From contig OZ038378.1 in NCBI GenBank assembly GCA_964036045.1, positions 140,894,765 through 140,958,764 on the forward strand: 64,000 bases of DNA. Direction: 5' to 3'. Below are positions 22,608-35,436 of the stretch, one piece after another. How positions within the stretch are numbered: position 1 is the stretch's first letter; the number at the start of each line of letters is the position of its first letter. The notes under the pieces are model-generated. The model was not told the origin of the DNA. It made no database searches and was given only the letters and a program-made list of their open reading frames with translations. The translations under genes and the position numbers were made by a program. This DNA comes from Eutreptiella sp. 'Long Island Sound 2002'. Its lineage: Eukaryota; Euglenozoa; Euglenophyceae; Eutreptiales; Eutreptiaceae.

Positions 22608-25600
22608 CCTCCTGCAATGCACTGCCTCACTGCCTGGGGGCAGTGGGCAGTGGCACTCCTGCAATGCACTGCCTCACTGCCCTGGGGCAGTGGGCAGTGG
22701 AACTCCCGGAATGCACTGCCGCACTGCCTGGGGGCAGTGGGCAGTGGAACTCCTGCAATACACTGCCGCACTGCCTGGGGGCAGTGGGCAGTGGAACTCC
22801 TGCCATACACTGCCTCACTGCCTTGGGGGCAGTGGGCAGTGGAACTTCTGCAATGCACTGCCTCACTGCCCTGGGGCAGTGGGCAGTGGAACTCCCGCAA
22901 TACACTGCCGCACTACCTGGGGGCAGTGGGCAGTGGAACTCCCGCAATGCACTGCCTCACTGCCCTGGGGCAGTGGGCAGTGGAACTTCTGCAATGCACT
23001 GCCTCACTGCCCTGGGGCAGTGGGCAGTGGAACTCCCGCAATACACTGCCGCACTACCTGGGGGCAGTGGGCAGTGGAACCCCTGCAACGCACTGCCCCA
23101 CTGCCTGGGGGCAGTGGGCAGTGGACCCCCTGCAATACACTGCCCCACTGCCTGGGGGCAGTGGGCAGTGTAACTCCTGCAATGCACTGCATCACCGCCT
23201 GGGGGCAGTGGGCACTGCAACTCCTGCAATGCACTGCCTCACTGCCTGGAGGCAGTTGCCAGGGCAACTCCTGCAATGCACTGCCTCACTGCCTGGGGGC
23301 AGTGCAACTCATGCAATGTACTGTCCCTGCCTGGAGGCAGTGGGCAGTGGAACTCCTGCAATACACTGCCTCACTGCCTGGGGGCAGCGGGCAGTGCAAC
23401 TCCTGCAATGCACTGCCTCACTGCCTGGGGGTAGTGGGCAGTGGAACTCCTGCAACGCACTGCCCCACTGCCTGGGGGCAGTGGGCAGTGGACCCCTGCA
23501 ATACACTGCCCCACTGCCTTGGGGCAGTGGGCAGTGTAACTCCTGCAATGCACTGCCTCACTGCCTGGGGGCAGTGCAACTCATGCAATGCACTGCCTCA
23601 CTGCCTGGAGGCAGTTGGCAGGGCAACTCCCGCAATGCACTGCCTCACTGCCTGGGGGCAGTGGGCAGTGCAACTCCTGCAATGCACTGCCTCACTGCCT
23701 GGGGGCAGTGGGCAGTGGAACTCCTGCAATGCACTGCCTCACTGCCCTGGGGCAGTGGGCAGTGGACCTCCTGCAATACACTGCCGCACTGCCTGGGGGC
23801 AGTGGGCAGTGCAATTCCTGCATTACTCTGCCCCACTGCCTGGGGGCAGTGGGCAGTGGAACCCCTGCAACGCACTGCCCACTGCCCTGGGGGCAGTGGG
23901 CAGTGCAACTCCTGCCATACACTGCCTCACTGCCTGGGGGCAGTGGGCAGTGGAACTTCTGCAATGCACTGCCTCACTGCCCTGGGGCAGTGGCCAGTGG
24001 AACTCCCGCAATACACTGCCGCACTGCCTGGGGGCAGTGGGCAGTGGAACTCCTGCAATGCACTGCCGCACTGCCTGGGGGCAGTGGGCAGTGGAACCCC
24101 TGCAACGCACTGCCCCACTGCCTGGGGGCAGTGGGCAGTGGACCCCCTGCAATACACCGCCCCACTGCCTGGGGGCAGTGGGCAGTGTAACTCCTGCAAT
24201 GCACTGCATCACTGCCTGGGGGCAGTGGGCACTGCAACTCCTGCAATGCACTGCCTCACTGCCTGGAGGCAGTTGCCAGGGCAACTCCTGCAATGCACTG
24301 CCTCACTGCCTGGGGGCAGTGCAACTCATGCAATGTACTGTCCCTGCCTGGAGGCAGTGGGCAGTGGAACTCCTGCAATACACTGCCTCACTGCCTGGGG
24401 GCAGGGGGCAGTGCAACTCCTGCAATGCACTGCCTCACTGCCTGGGGGTAGTGGGCAGTGGAACTCCTGCAACGCACTGCCCCACTGCATGGGGGCAGTG
24501 GGCAGTGGACCCCTGCAATACACTGCCCCACTGCCTTGGGGCAGTGGGCAGTGTAACTCCTGCAATGCACTGCCTCACTGCCTGGGGGCAGTGCAACTCA
24601 TGCAATGCACTGCCTCACTGCCTGGAGGCAGTTGGCAGGGCAACTGCCGCAATGCACTGCCTCACTGCCTGGGGGCAGTGGGCAGTGCAACTCCTGCAAT
24701 TCACTGCCTCACTGCCTAGGGGCAGTGGGCAGTGGAACTCCTGCAATGCACTGCCTCACTGCCCTGGGGCAGTGGGCAGTGGACCTCCTGCAATACACTG
24801 CCGCACTGCCTGGGGGCAGTGGGCAGTGCAATTCCTGCATTACTCTGCCCCACTGCCTGGGGGCAGTGGGCAGTGGAACCCCTGCAACGCACTGCCCACT
24901 GCCTTGGGGGCAGTGGGCAGTGCAACTCCTGCCATACACTGCCTCACTGCCTGGGGGCAGTGGGCAGTGGAACTTCTGCAATGCACTGCCTCACTGCCCT
25001 GCGGCAGTGGGCAGTGGAACTCCCGCAATACACTGCCGCACTGCCTGGGGGCAGTGGGCAGTGGAACTCCTGCAATGCACTGCCGCACTGCCTGGGGGCA
25101 GTGGGCAGTGGAACCCCTGCAACGCACTGCCCCACTGCCTGGGGGCAGTGGGCAGTGGACCCCCTGCAATACACTGCCCCACTGCCTGGGGGCAGTGGGC
25201 AGTGTAACTCCTGCAATGCACTGCATCACTGCCTGGGGCCAGTGGGCAGTGCAACTCCCGCAATACACTGCCGCACTGCCTGGGGGCAGTGGGCAGTGGA
25301 ACTCCTGCAATGCACTGCCGCACTGCCTGGGGGCAGTGGGCAGTGGAACCCCTGCAACGCACTGCCCCACTGCCTGGGGGCAGTGGGCAGTGGACCCCCT
25401 GCAATACACTGCCCCACTGCCTGGGGGCAGTTGCCAGGGCAACTCCTGCAATGCACTGCCTCACTGCCTGGGGGCAGTGCAACTCATGCAATGCACTGTC
25501 CCTGCCTGGAGGCAGTGGGCAGTGGAACTCCTGCAATACACTGCCTCACTGCCTGGGGGCAGCGGGCAGTGCAACTCCTGCAATGCACTGCCTCACTGCC

Positions 25601-28600
25601 TGGGGGTAGTGGGCAGTGGAACTCCTGCAACGCACTGCCCCACTGCCTGGGGGCAGTGGGCAGTGGACCCCTGCAATACACTGCCCCACTGCCTTGGGGC
25701 AGTGGGCAGTGTAACTCCTGCAATGCACTGCCTCACTGCCTGGGGGCAGTGCAACTCATGCAATGCACTGCCTCACTGCCTAGAGGCAGTTGGCAGGGCA
25801 ACTCCCGCAATGCACTGCCTCACTGCCTGGGGGCAGCGGTTAGTGCAACTCCTGCAATGCACTGCCTCACTGCCTGGGGGCAGTGGGCAGTGGAACTCCT
25901 GCAATGCACTGCCTCACTGCCCTAGGGCAGTGGGCAGTGTAACTCCTGCAATGCACTGCCTCACTGCCTGGGGGCAGTGCAACTCATGCAATGCACTGCC
26001 TCACTGCCTGGAGGCAGTTGGCAGGGCAACTCCTGCAATGCACTGCCTCACTGCCTGGGGGCAGCGGGCAGTGCAACTCCTGCAATGCACTGCCTCACTG
26101 CCTGGGGGCAGTGGGCAGTGGAACTCCCGCAATACACTGCCGCACTACCTGGGGGCAGTGGGCAGTGGAACCCCTGCAACGCACTGCCCCACTGCCTGGG
26201 GGCAGTGGGCAGTGGACCCCCTGCAATACACTGCCCCACTGCCTGGGGGCAGTGGGCAGTGTAACTCCTGCAATGCACTGCATCACCGCCTGGGGGCAGT
26301 GGGCACTGCAACTCCTGCAATGCACTGCCTCACTGCCTGGAGGCAGTTGCCAGGGCAACTCCTGCAATGCACTGCCTCACTGCCTGGGGGCAGTGCAACT
26401 CATGCAATGTACTGTCCCTGCCTGGAGGCAGTGGGCAGTGGAACTCCTGCAATACACTGCCTCACTGCCTGGGGGCAGCGGGCAGTGCAACTCCTGCAAT
26501 GCACTGCCTCACTGCCTGGGGGTAGTGGGCAGTGGAACTCCTGCAACGCACTGCCCCACTGCCTGGGGGCAGTGGGCAGTGGACCCCTGCAATACACTGC
26601 CCCACTGCCTTGGGGCAGTGGGCAGTGTAACTCCTGCAATGCACTGCCTCACTGCCTGGGGGCAGTGCAACTCATGCAATGCACTGCCTCACTGCCTGGA
26701 GGCAGTTGGCAGGGCAACTCCCGCAATGCACTGCCTCACTGCCTGGGGGCAGTGGGCAGTGCAACTCCTGCAATGCACTGCCTCACTGCCTGGGGGCAGT
26801 GGGCAGTGGAACTCCTGCAATGCACCGCCTCACTGCCCTGGGGCAGTGGGCAGTGGACCTCCTGCAATACACTGCCGCACTGCCTGGGGGCAGTGGGCAG
26901 TGCAATTCCTGCATTACTCTGCCCCACTGCCTGGGGGCAGTGGGCAGTGGAACCCCTGCAACGCACTGCCCACTGCCCTGGGGGCAGTGGGCAGTGCAAC
27001 TCCTGCCATACACTGCCTCACTGCCTGGGGGCAGTGGGCAGTGGAACTTCTGCAATGCACTGCCTCACTGCCCTGGGGCAGTGGCCAGTGGAACTCCCGC
27101 AATACACTGCCGCACTGCCTGGGGGCAGTGGGCAGTGGAACTCCTGCAATGCACTGCCGCACTGCCTGGGGGCAGTGGGCAGTGGAACCCCTGCAACGCA
27201 CTGCCCCACTGCCTGGGGGCAGTGGGCAGTGGACCCCCTGCAATACACCGCCCCACTGCCTGGGGGCAGTGGGCAGTGTAACTCCTGCAATGCACTGCAT
27301 CACTGCCTGGGGGCAGTGGGCACTGCAACTCCTGCAATGCACTGCCTCACTGCCTGGAGGCAGTTGCCAGGGCAACTCCTGCAATGCACTGCCCCACTGC
27401 CTGGGGGCAGTGCAACTCATGCAATGTACTGTCCCTGCCTGGAGGCAGTGGGCAGTGGAACTCCTGCAATACACTGCCTCACTGCCTGGGGGCAGCGGGC
27501 AGTGCAACTCCTGCAATGCATTGCCTCACTGCCTGGGGGTAGTGGGCAGTGGAACTCCTGCAACGCACTGCCCCACTGCATGGGGGCAGTGGGCAGTGGA
27601 CCCCTGCAATACACTGCCCCACTGCCTTGGGGCAGTGGGCAGTGTAACTCCTGCAATGCACTGCCTCACTGCCTGGGGGCAGTGCAACTCATGCAATGCA
27701 CTGCCTCACTGCCTGGAGGCAGTTGGCAGGGCAACTCCCGCAATGCACTGCCTCACTGCCTGGGGGCAGTGGGCAGTGCAACTCCTGCAATTCACTGCCT
27801 CACTGCCTAGGGGCAGTGGGCAGTGGAACTCCTGCAATGCACTGCCTCACTGCCCTGGGGCAGTGGGCAGTGGACCTCCTGCAATACACTGCCGCACTGC
27901 CTGGGGGCAGTGGGCAGTGCAATTCCTGCATTACTCTGCCCCACTGCCTGGGGGCAGTGGGCAGTGGAACCCCTGCAACGCACTGCCCACTGCCTTGGGG
28001 GCAGTGGGCAGTGTAACTCCTGCAATGCACTGCATCACTGCCTGGGGGCAGTGGGCAGTGCAACTCCCGCAATACACTGCCGCACTGCCTGGGGGCAGTG
28101 GGCAGTGGAACTCCTGCAATGCACTGCCGCACTGCCTGGGGGCAGTGGGCAGTGGAACCCCTGCAACGCACTGCCCCACTGCCTGGGGGCAGTGGGCAGT
28201 GGACCCCCTGCAATACACTGCCCCACTGCCTGGGGGCAGTGGGCAGTGTAACTCCTGCAATGCACTGCCTCACTGCCTGGAGGCAGTTGCCAGGGCAACT
28301 CCTGCAATGCACTGCCTCACTGCCTGGGGGCAGTGCAACTCATGCAATGCACTGTCCCTGCCTGGAGGCAGTGGGCAGTGGAACTCCTGCAATACACTGC
28401 CTCACTGCCTGGGGGCAGCGGGCAGTGCAACTCCTGCAATGCACTGCCTCACTGCCTGGGGGTAGTGGGCAGTGGAACTCCTGCAACGCACTGCCCCACT
28501 GCCTGGGGGCAGTGGGCAGTGGACCCCTGCAATACACTGCCCCACTGCCTTGGGGCAGTGGGCAGTGTAACTCCTGCAATGCACTGCCTCACTGCCTGGG

Positions 28601-31600
28601 GGCAGTGCAACTCATGCAATGCACTGCCTCACTGCCTAGAGGCAGTTGGCAGGGCAACTCCCGCAATGCACTGCCTCACTACCTGGGGGCAGCGGTTTGT
28701 GCAACTCCTGCAATGCACTGCCTCACTGCCTGGGGGCAGTGGGCAGTGGAACGCCTGCAATGCACTGCCTCACTGCCCTAGGGCAGTGGGCAGTGTAACT
28801 CCTGCAATGCACTGCCTCACTGCCTGGGGGCAGTGCAACTCATGCAATGCACTGCCTCACTGCCTGGAGGCAGTTGGCAGGGCAACTCCTGCAATGCACT
28901 GCCTCACTGCCTGGGGGCAGCGGGCAGTGCAACTCCTGCAATGCACTGCCTCACTGCCTGGGGGCAGTGGGCAGTGGAACTCCCGCAATGCACTGCCTCA
29001 CTGCCCTGGGGCAGTGGGCAGTGGACCTCCTGCAATACACTGCCGCACTGCCCTGGGGGCAGTGGGCAGTGCAATTCCTGCATTACTCTGCCCCACTGCC
29101 TGGGGGCAGTGGGCAGTGGAACCCCTGCAACGCACTGCCCACTGCCCTGGGGGCAGTGGGCAGTGCAACTCCTGCCATACACTGCCTCACTGCCTGGGGG
29201 CAGTGGGCAGTGGAACTTCTGCAATGCACTGCCTCACTGCCCTGGGGCAGTGGGCAGTGGAACTCCCGCAATACACTGCCGCACTGCCTGGGGGCAGAGG
29301 GCAGTGGAACTCCTGCAATACACTGCCGCACTGCCTGAGGGCAGTGGTCAGTGGAACCCTTGCAACGCACTGCCCCACTGCCTGGGGACAGTGGGCTGTG
29401 GACCCCTGCAATACACTGCCGCACTACCTGGGGGGTGGGCAGTGCAACTCCTGCAATGCACTGCCTCACTACCTGGGGGCAGTGGGCAGTGCAACTCCTG
29501 CAATGCACTGCCTCACTGCCTGGAGGCAGTTGCCAGGGCAACTCGTGCAATGCACTGCCTCACTGCCTGGGGGCAGTGCAACTCATGCAATGTACTGTCC
29601 TTGCCTGGAGGCAGTGGGCAGTGGAACTCCTGCAATACACTGCCTCACTGCCTGGGGGCAGCGGGCAGTGCAACTCCTGCAATGCACTGCCTCACTGCCT
29701 GGGGGTAGTGGGCAGTGGAACTCCTGCAACGCACTGCCCCACTGCCTGGGGGCAGTGGGCAGTGGACCCCTGCAATACACTGCCCCACTGCCTTGGGGCA
29801 GTGGGCAGTGTAACTCCTGCAATGCACTGCCTCACTGCCTGGGGGCAGTGCAACTCATGCAATGCACTGCCTCACTGCCTGGAGGCAGTTGGCAGGGCAA
29901 CTCCTGCAATGCACTGCCTCACTGCCTGGGGGCAGCGGGTAGTGCAACTCCTGCAATGCACTGCCTCACTGCCTGGGGGCAGTGGGCAGTGGAACTCCTG
30001 CAATGCACTGCCTCACTGCCCCGGGGCAGTGGGCAGTGGACCTCCTGCAATACACTGCCGCACTGCCTGGGGGCAGTGGGCAGTGCAATTCCTGCATTAC
30101 TCTGCCCCACTGCCTGGGGGCAGTGGGCAGTGGAACCCCTGCAATACACTGCCCCACTGCCTTGGGGCAGTGGGCAGTGTAACTCTTGCAATGCACTGCC
30201 TCACTGCCTGGGGGCAGTGCAACTCATGCAATGCACTGCCTCACTGCCTGGGGGCAGTGGGCAGTGGAACTCCTGCAATGCACTGCCTCACTGCCCTGGG
30301 GCAGTGGGCAGTGGACCTCCTGCAATACACTGCCGCACTGCCTGGGGGCAGTGGGCAGTGCAATTCCTGCATTACTCTGCCCCACTGCCTGGGGGCAGTG
30401 GGCAGTGGAACCCCTGCAACGCACTGCCCACTGCCCTGGGGGCAGTGGGCAGTGCAACTCCTGCCATACACTGCCTCACTGCCTGGGGGCAGTGGGCAGT
30501 GGAACTTCTGCAATGCACTGCCTCACTGCCCTGGGGCAGTGGGCAGTGGAACTCCCGCAATACACTGCCGCACTGCCTGGGGGCAGAGGGCAGTGGAACT
30601 CCTGCAATACACTGCCGCACTGCCTGAGGGTAGTAGTCAGTGGAACCCTTGCAACGCACTGCCCCAATGCCTGGGGACAGTAGGCAGTGGACCCCCTGCA
30701 ATACACTGCCGCACTACCTGGGGGCAGTGGGCAGTGCAACTCATGCAATGCACTGCCTCACTGCCTGGAGGCAGTTGGCAGGGCAACTCCTGCAATGCAC
30801 TGCCTCACTGCCTGGGGGCAGTGGGCAGTGGAACTCCTGCAATGCACTGCCTCACTGCCCTGGGGCAGTGGGCAGTGGAACTCCTGCCATACACTGCCTT
30901 ACTGCCTGGGGGCAGTGGGCAGTGGAACTTCTGCAATGCACTGCCTCACTGCCCTGGGGCAGTGGGCAGTGGAACTCCCGCAATACACTGCCCCACTGCC
31001 TGGGGGCAGTGGGCAGTGGACCCCCTGCAATACACTGCCCCACTGCCTGGGGGCAGTGGGCAGTGCAACTCCTGCAATGCACTGCCTCACTGCCTGGAGG
31101 CAGTGCAACTCATGCAATGTACTGTCCCTGCCTGGAGGCAGTGGGCAGTGGAACTCCTGCAATACACTGCCTCACTGCCTGGGGGCAGCGGGCAGTGCAA
31201 CTCCTGCAATGCACTGCCTCACTGCCTGGAGGCAGTGCAACTCATGCAATGTACTGTCCCTGCCTGGAGGCAGTGGGCAGTGGAACTCCTGCAATACACT
31301 GCCTCACTGCCTGGGGGCAGCGGGCAGTGCAACTCCTGCAATGCACTGCCTCACTTCCTGGGGACAGTGGGCAGTGGAACTCGTGCAATGCACTGCCTCA
31401 TTGCCCTGGGGCAGTGGGCAGTGGAACCCCTGCAACGCACTGCCCCAGTGCCTGGGGGCAGTGGGCAGTGGACCCCTGCAATACACTGCCCCACTGCCTT
31501 GGGGCAGTGGGCATTGTAACTCCTGCAATGCACTGCCTCACTGCCTGGGGGCAGTGCAACTCATGCAATGCACTGCCTCACTGCCTGGAGGCAGTTGGCA

Positions 31601-32335
31601 GGGCAACTCCTGCAATGCACTGCCTCACTGCCTGGGGGCAGCGGGCAGTGCAACTCCTGCAATGCACTGCCTCACTGCCTGGGGGCAGTGGGCAGTGGAC
31701 CTCCTGCAATACACTGCCGCACTGCCCTGGGGGCAGTGGGCAGTGCAATTCCTGCATTACTCTGCCCCACTGCCTGGGGGCAGTGGGCAGTGGAACCCCT
31801 GCAACGCACTGCCCACTGCCCTGGGGGCAGTGGGCAGTGCAACTCCTGCCATACACTGCCTCACTGCCTGGGGGCAGTGGGCAGTGGAACTTCTGCAATG
31901 CACTGCCTCACTGCCCTGGGGCAGTGGCCAGTGGAACTCCCGCAATACACTGCCGCACTTCCTGGGGGCAGAGGGCAGTGGAACTCCTGCAATACACTGC
32001 CGCACTGCCTGGGGGCAGTGGGCAGTGGAACTCCTGCAATACACTGCCGCACTGCCTGGGGGCAGTGGAACCCTTGCAACGCACTGCCCCACTGCCTGGG
32101 GACAGTGGGCAGTGGACCCCCTGCAATACACTGCCGCACTACCTGGGGGCAGTGGGCAGTGTAACTCCTGCAATGCACTGCCTCACTGCCTGGGGGCAGT
32201 GGGCAGTGCAACTCCTGCAATGCACTGCCTCACTGCCTGGAGGCAGTTGGCAGGGCAACTCCTGCAATGCACTGCCTCACTGCCTGGGGGCAGCGGGCAG
32301 TGCTACTCCTGCAATACACTACCGCACTGCCTGGG
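22608..32335 (+). repeat. 47-bp hairpin satellite array 2, about 207 units
   Basis: Same 47-bp unit as array 1, but many copies carry GCAGTGGA or GCAGTGTA in place of GCAGTGCA and TACACTGCCGCACTG in place of TGCACTGCCTCACTG, so the subfamily is distinct. Truncated units (a 16-bp shortened form ending GGCAGTGCAACTCATGC) recur. Higher-order repeats of 1,017 and 3,091 bp are visible. The 1,780-codon plus frame at 22468-27810 and its relatives are artefacts of the stop-free unit. Confidence 0.97.
23310..29500 (+). repeat. 3,091-bp higher-order duplication inside array 2
   Basis: The landmark CATGCAATGTACTGTCCCTG occurs at 23310, 24327, 26401 and 27418. The spacing is 1,017 bp within pairs and 3,091 bp between pairs. 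A third related landmark (25485 and 28341) is 2,856 bp apart, 235 bp less, exactly five units, so one copy lost five units. This shows a recent large duplication followed by a small deletion. The right limit is approximate. Confidence 0.85.
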
Positions 32336-32414
32336 GTGTGGTGCCATGCCGTGTGGCGTGGTGTGGTGTGGTGTGGTGTGGTGTGGTGTGGTGTGGTGTG
32401 GTGTGGTGTGGTGT
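32336..32414 (+). repeat. TGTGG pentamer array
   Basis: About fifteen pentamers, nearly perfect after a short degenerate start, between satellite array 2 and linker copy 3. Confidence 0.92.
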
Positions 32415-32520
32415 GCCGAAGGCGCTGTTACCAAAAGGCAAAAGGCCGGGATGTCTACCCACGGGTACAGGTAAACGGGCTGGGCTGTGTGTGTTGTGTG
32501 CGCGCTGTGCGTAAGTGTGT
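32415..32520 (+). repeat. linker copy 3
   Basis: Very close to the 10259 copy (GCCGAAGGCGCTGTTACC start). It is interrupted after TAAGTGTGT by the LINE fragment, whereas other copies continue TTGTTGCA or TTGTGGCA. Confidence 0.9.
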
Positions 32521-33002
32521 AGGCCTCGGCAGGGGAAGGGGGAGTCGGGGAGACCTAGTGAGTTCGCCTCTGGCGACCGCGCTTATTCCAGGAGCTCCTG
32601 CTGCACCCCTTCCCTTTCTGCTTGCTGGTGCAGGCGCAGCTCCTGCAACGCCCACGCCATCGTGCTGCCCGGGCCCAGGCGGGCCTTCTGCAGTGTGGCA
32701 CGCGCCTTGGCGTGGGCGTACCAGATCCGTATGGACTCCTCCACGACGTGGCGGAGGAACTTCGTGCCCAGCGAGTGGGGCCCCGTACACTCCAGGTGGG
32801 CTAGCTGCATGGAGGGGGTCTGCAGGGCTGCCGCCCACTGCTCCAGCACAGTCGGTTCCCACAGCTGGTGACGCACTGGGGCCGCCCGTGGCCCCACCTT
32901 CTGGTCGAGCCACGCTGCGAGGCGCCGGCGGGCTGGCCCCCACTCGCGCGATTGAGCCGAGCAGGCCCACAGGTGGGCCGCCGTCTCGGGCTGTGTCTCG
33001 GG
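32521..33002 (-). pseudogene. 5'-truncated LINE fragment, ORF2 C-terminus and short 3' tail
   Basis: The minus-strand frame from 33002 to the TAA at 32583 begins ETQPETAAHLWAC, the His-x3-Cys half of the CCHC motif that ends many LINE ORF2 proteins; the Cys-x2-Cys half is missing because the copy is truncated there. A basic helical C-terminus follows (SIRIWYAHAKARATLQKA, then a Gln/Glu-rich tail). About 62 bp of non-coding sequence separate the stop from the linker junction. Truncation at the 5' side and an intact 3' side are the usual result of target-primed reverse transcription. The protein does not match the C-terminus of the intact LINE at 36.5 kb, so this is a second family. No target-site duplication is obvious. 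Confidence 0.6.
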
Positions 33003-33806
33003 CAGTAGACAGTGCAACTCCTGCAATCCACTGCCTCACTGCCTGGGGGCGGTGGGCAGTGCAACTCCTGCAATGCACTGCCTCACTGCCCGGGGGCAGT
33101 GGGCAGTGCAACTCCTGCAATGCACCGCCTCACTGCCCTGGGGCAGTGGGCTGTGCAACTCCTGCAATGCACCGCCTCACTGCCCTGCGGCAGTGGACGG
33201 CGCAACTCCCGCAATGCACCGCCTCACTGCCTGGGGGCAGTGGGCAGTGCAACTCCTGCAATACACTGCCTCACTGCCCTGGGGCAGTGGGCAGTGGAAC
33301 TCCTGCAATGCACTGCCTCACTGCCTGGGGGCAGTGGACAGTGCAACTCCTGCAATGCACTGTCTCACTGCCCTGGGACGGTGGGCAGTGTAACTTCTGC
33401 AATGCACTGTCTCACTGCCCCGGGGCAGTGGGCAGTGCAACTCCTGCAATGCACTACCTCACTGCCTGGGGGCAGTGGGCAGTGGAACTCCTGCAATGCA
33501 CTGCCCCACTGCCTGGGGGCAGTGGGCAGTGGAACCCCTGCAAGGCACGGCCTCACCGCCTTGGGGGCAGTGGGCAGTGCAACTCCTGCAACGCACTGCC
33601 TCGCTGCCTGGGGGCAGTGGGCAGTGCAACTCCTGCAATGCACTGCCTCGCTGCCTGGGGGTAGTGGGCAGTGCAACTTCTGCAATGCACTGCCTCACTG
33701 CCCTGGGGCAGTTGGCAGTGGAACTCCTGCAATGCACTGCCTCGCTGCCTGGGGGCAGTGGACAGTGCAACTTTGGCAATGCACTGCCCACTGCCCCAGG
33801 GCAGTG
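33003..33806 (+). repeat. 47-bp satellite array 3, about 17 units
   Basis: Same unit as arrays 1 and 2 with more scattered substitutions. It follows the LINE fragment directly and ends in a pentamer array. Confidence 0.95.
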
Positions 33807-33851
33807 AGGTGTGGTGTGGTGTGGTGTGGTATGGTGTGGTGTGGTGTGGTG
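33807..33851 (+). repeat. TGTGG pentamer array
   Basis: About nine pentamers immediately left of a GGA-repeat that marks the 3' end of the non-autonomous element. Confidence 0.9.
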
Positions 33852-35320
33852 TGGAGGAGGAGGAGGAGGAGGAGCGCCTGCCGTGGTCCCACGTACGGTG
33901 AGCCGTGGCGTCGTCCCTGGGGGGCCCCACGCAGGCTCTGCCGAGGGAGTCCTCCGTCTTACCTCCGCTAGAGTAAGATGAATCTCGTCGCACACCTGAG
34001 AACGCCCCTCCCAGCAGGCCGTCTGGGTCTAAGCACCGGTGTACGACCACGCTACGGTCTGATCAGCTCTCCGGTCCCGGCCACCGACTGCCCCGATCTG
34101 TCCTGGATCCACCCGAGTCAGCGTTCCAAGATCAACGTGAGCTGAGAAGGTGTGGGTCTCCCGGGGCCTCACCCCCGACTTGAAAACGTCGCCGGGCTAA
34201 ATAGAACGCGGCCCAGCACGACTATGCGCACTGCCGGTGGGCTGAGTACCGCCGGCGTCGCGAGTACGGTCACGCCACACGATCACGCGCACCCCCGGTG
34301 GCCTGGGTACCCCCGGGTTATGTGAGTGCGGGACGTGCGTCACGGCCATAGCACCACGGTGGTGCACCGCCGTGGAGGTCACCGACGACGCCCGGCCGCA
34401 AAGGCCGGGCCCAAACGACAAGCCCCACGATACGTGTACCGAGACGGCACGTGACCGAGAAAATGGCACCACGATGGTGCCCGAGCGAGACGGCGACGTT
34501 CGTCAATGGCACGTGAGGCGGTGAGTACCGCCGATGACACGTCACCTCTGCACGGGGTGTCACGGAGCTTGGCGGAGCGCCAGGTGCAGACCTCGCCATG
34601 GTGCCTCGTGTATCGGCCTGGAGGATACACCATGGCCAGGCTGGCGCACGAAGACCGTCTGGGCAGCACCACGGTGGCGCTCTGCCCTGAAGGTTGCGCC
34701 ACGACGGCGCATGCGGACGTTGACTGCACCACGGCGGCGCCATGTCACTGAACTGGCGCCACGTCGGCGCAAGGCTGTCTGGGCAGCGCCGCGGTGGCGC
34801 TCTGCCCTGAGGATTGCGCCACGGTTTCGCACGGCCCTAGAGGAGGCGCAGCACTGGCATACCCGTACGTCAGCTGCGCCACGATGGCGCACGTGCACGC
34901 TGGCGGCACCACGATGGCGCTTCGCCACTGGACTGGCGCCACGGCGGCGTAGGGCTGTCTGGGCAGCGCCACGATGGCGCCCTGCCCCGAAGATCGTGCC
35001 ACAGCGGCGCACGTATTCGTCGGCGGCACCACGGTGGTACCCTGCCAGTGAGCCGGCGCGTGAAGGGGGAGCGTGGGTGAGCCTGGGCGGCTGGGGGGCC
35101 CTGTCCCTCACGGCACAGCACCGTTCTCCCTCGGGGGGTGCCCTCGGGGGGTGGCAGGGGTGGGCCCTGGGCTGACGCGGGTGAGCGAGCGAGCGAGTGA
35201 GTGAGTGGGTGAGTGAGTGAGTGAGTGAGTAAACACGTGGCCGTTGCCTGGCTGTGCTTGTGGGCAACCCGTCCCACAGCTACCATCCTGGGGTTTTTTA
35301 TCCTGGTGCCAGGCCACCAG
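33852..35320 (-). mobile_element. non-autonomous LINE derivative, copy A
   Basis: Shares both ends with the intact LINE. The first 350 bp or so (GGA-repeat, then GCGCCTGCCGTGGTCCCACG onwards) match the LINE 3' UTR at 36472. The last 60 bp (GCTACCATCCTG, poly-T, CTGGTGCCAGGCCACCAG) match its 5' end at 45952. ORF1 and ORF2 are absent. The interior (34650-35045) is a tandem series of short palindromes of the type GCGCCACGGTGGCGC with a composite period near 120 bp. A GAGT/GAGC tetranucleotide run lies at 35181-35229. Frames inside are by-products of these repeats. It would need the LINE's proteins to move. Confidence 0.75.
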
Positions 35321-35436
35321 ATATCGAGCAGGTGCACTGTGTGTGGCAGCGGTGCATCTGCCCCTCACAGGCTGCACCTCTGGCCCAGGGAGGAGTCCTG
35401 GACGGGTGGCGGGCGGGGTGGGCCCGGCCTGACGAG
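35321..35436 (+). repeat. block shared with the interior of copies C and D
   Basis: Contains TGCATCTGCCCCTCACAGG, then CTGGCCCAGGGAGG and GGCGGGCGGGGTGGGC. The same block lies inside copy C (about 47555-47640) and copy D (about 48205-48293), on the other side of the terminal palindrome. Its position beyond the palindrome in copy A is a rearrangement or a second 5' monomer. Confidence 0.7.
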
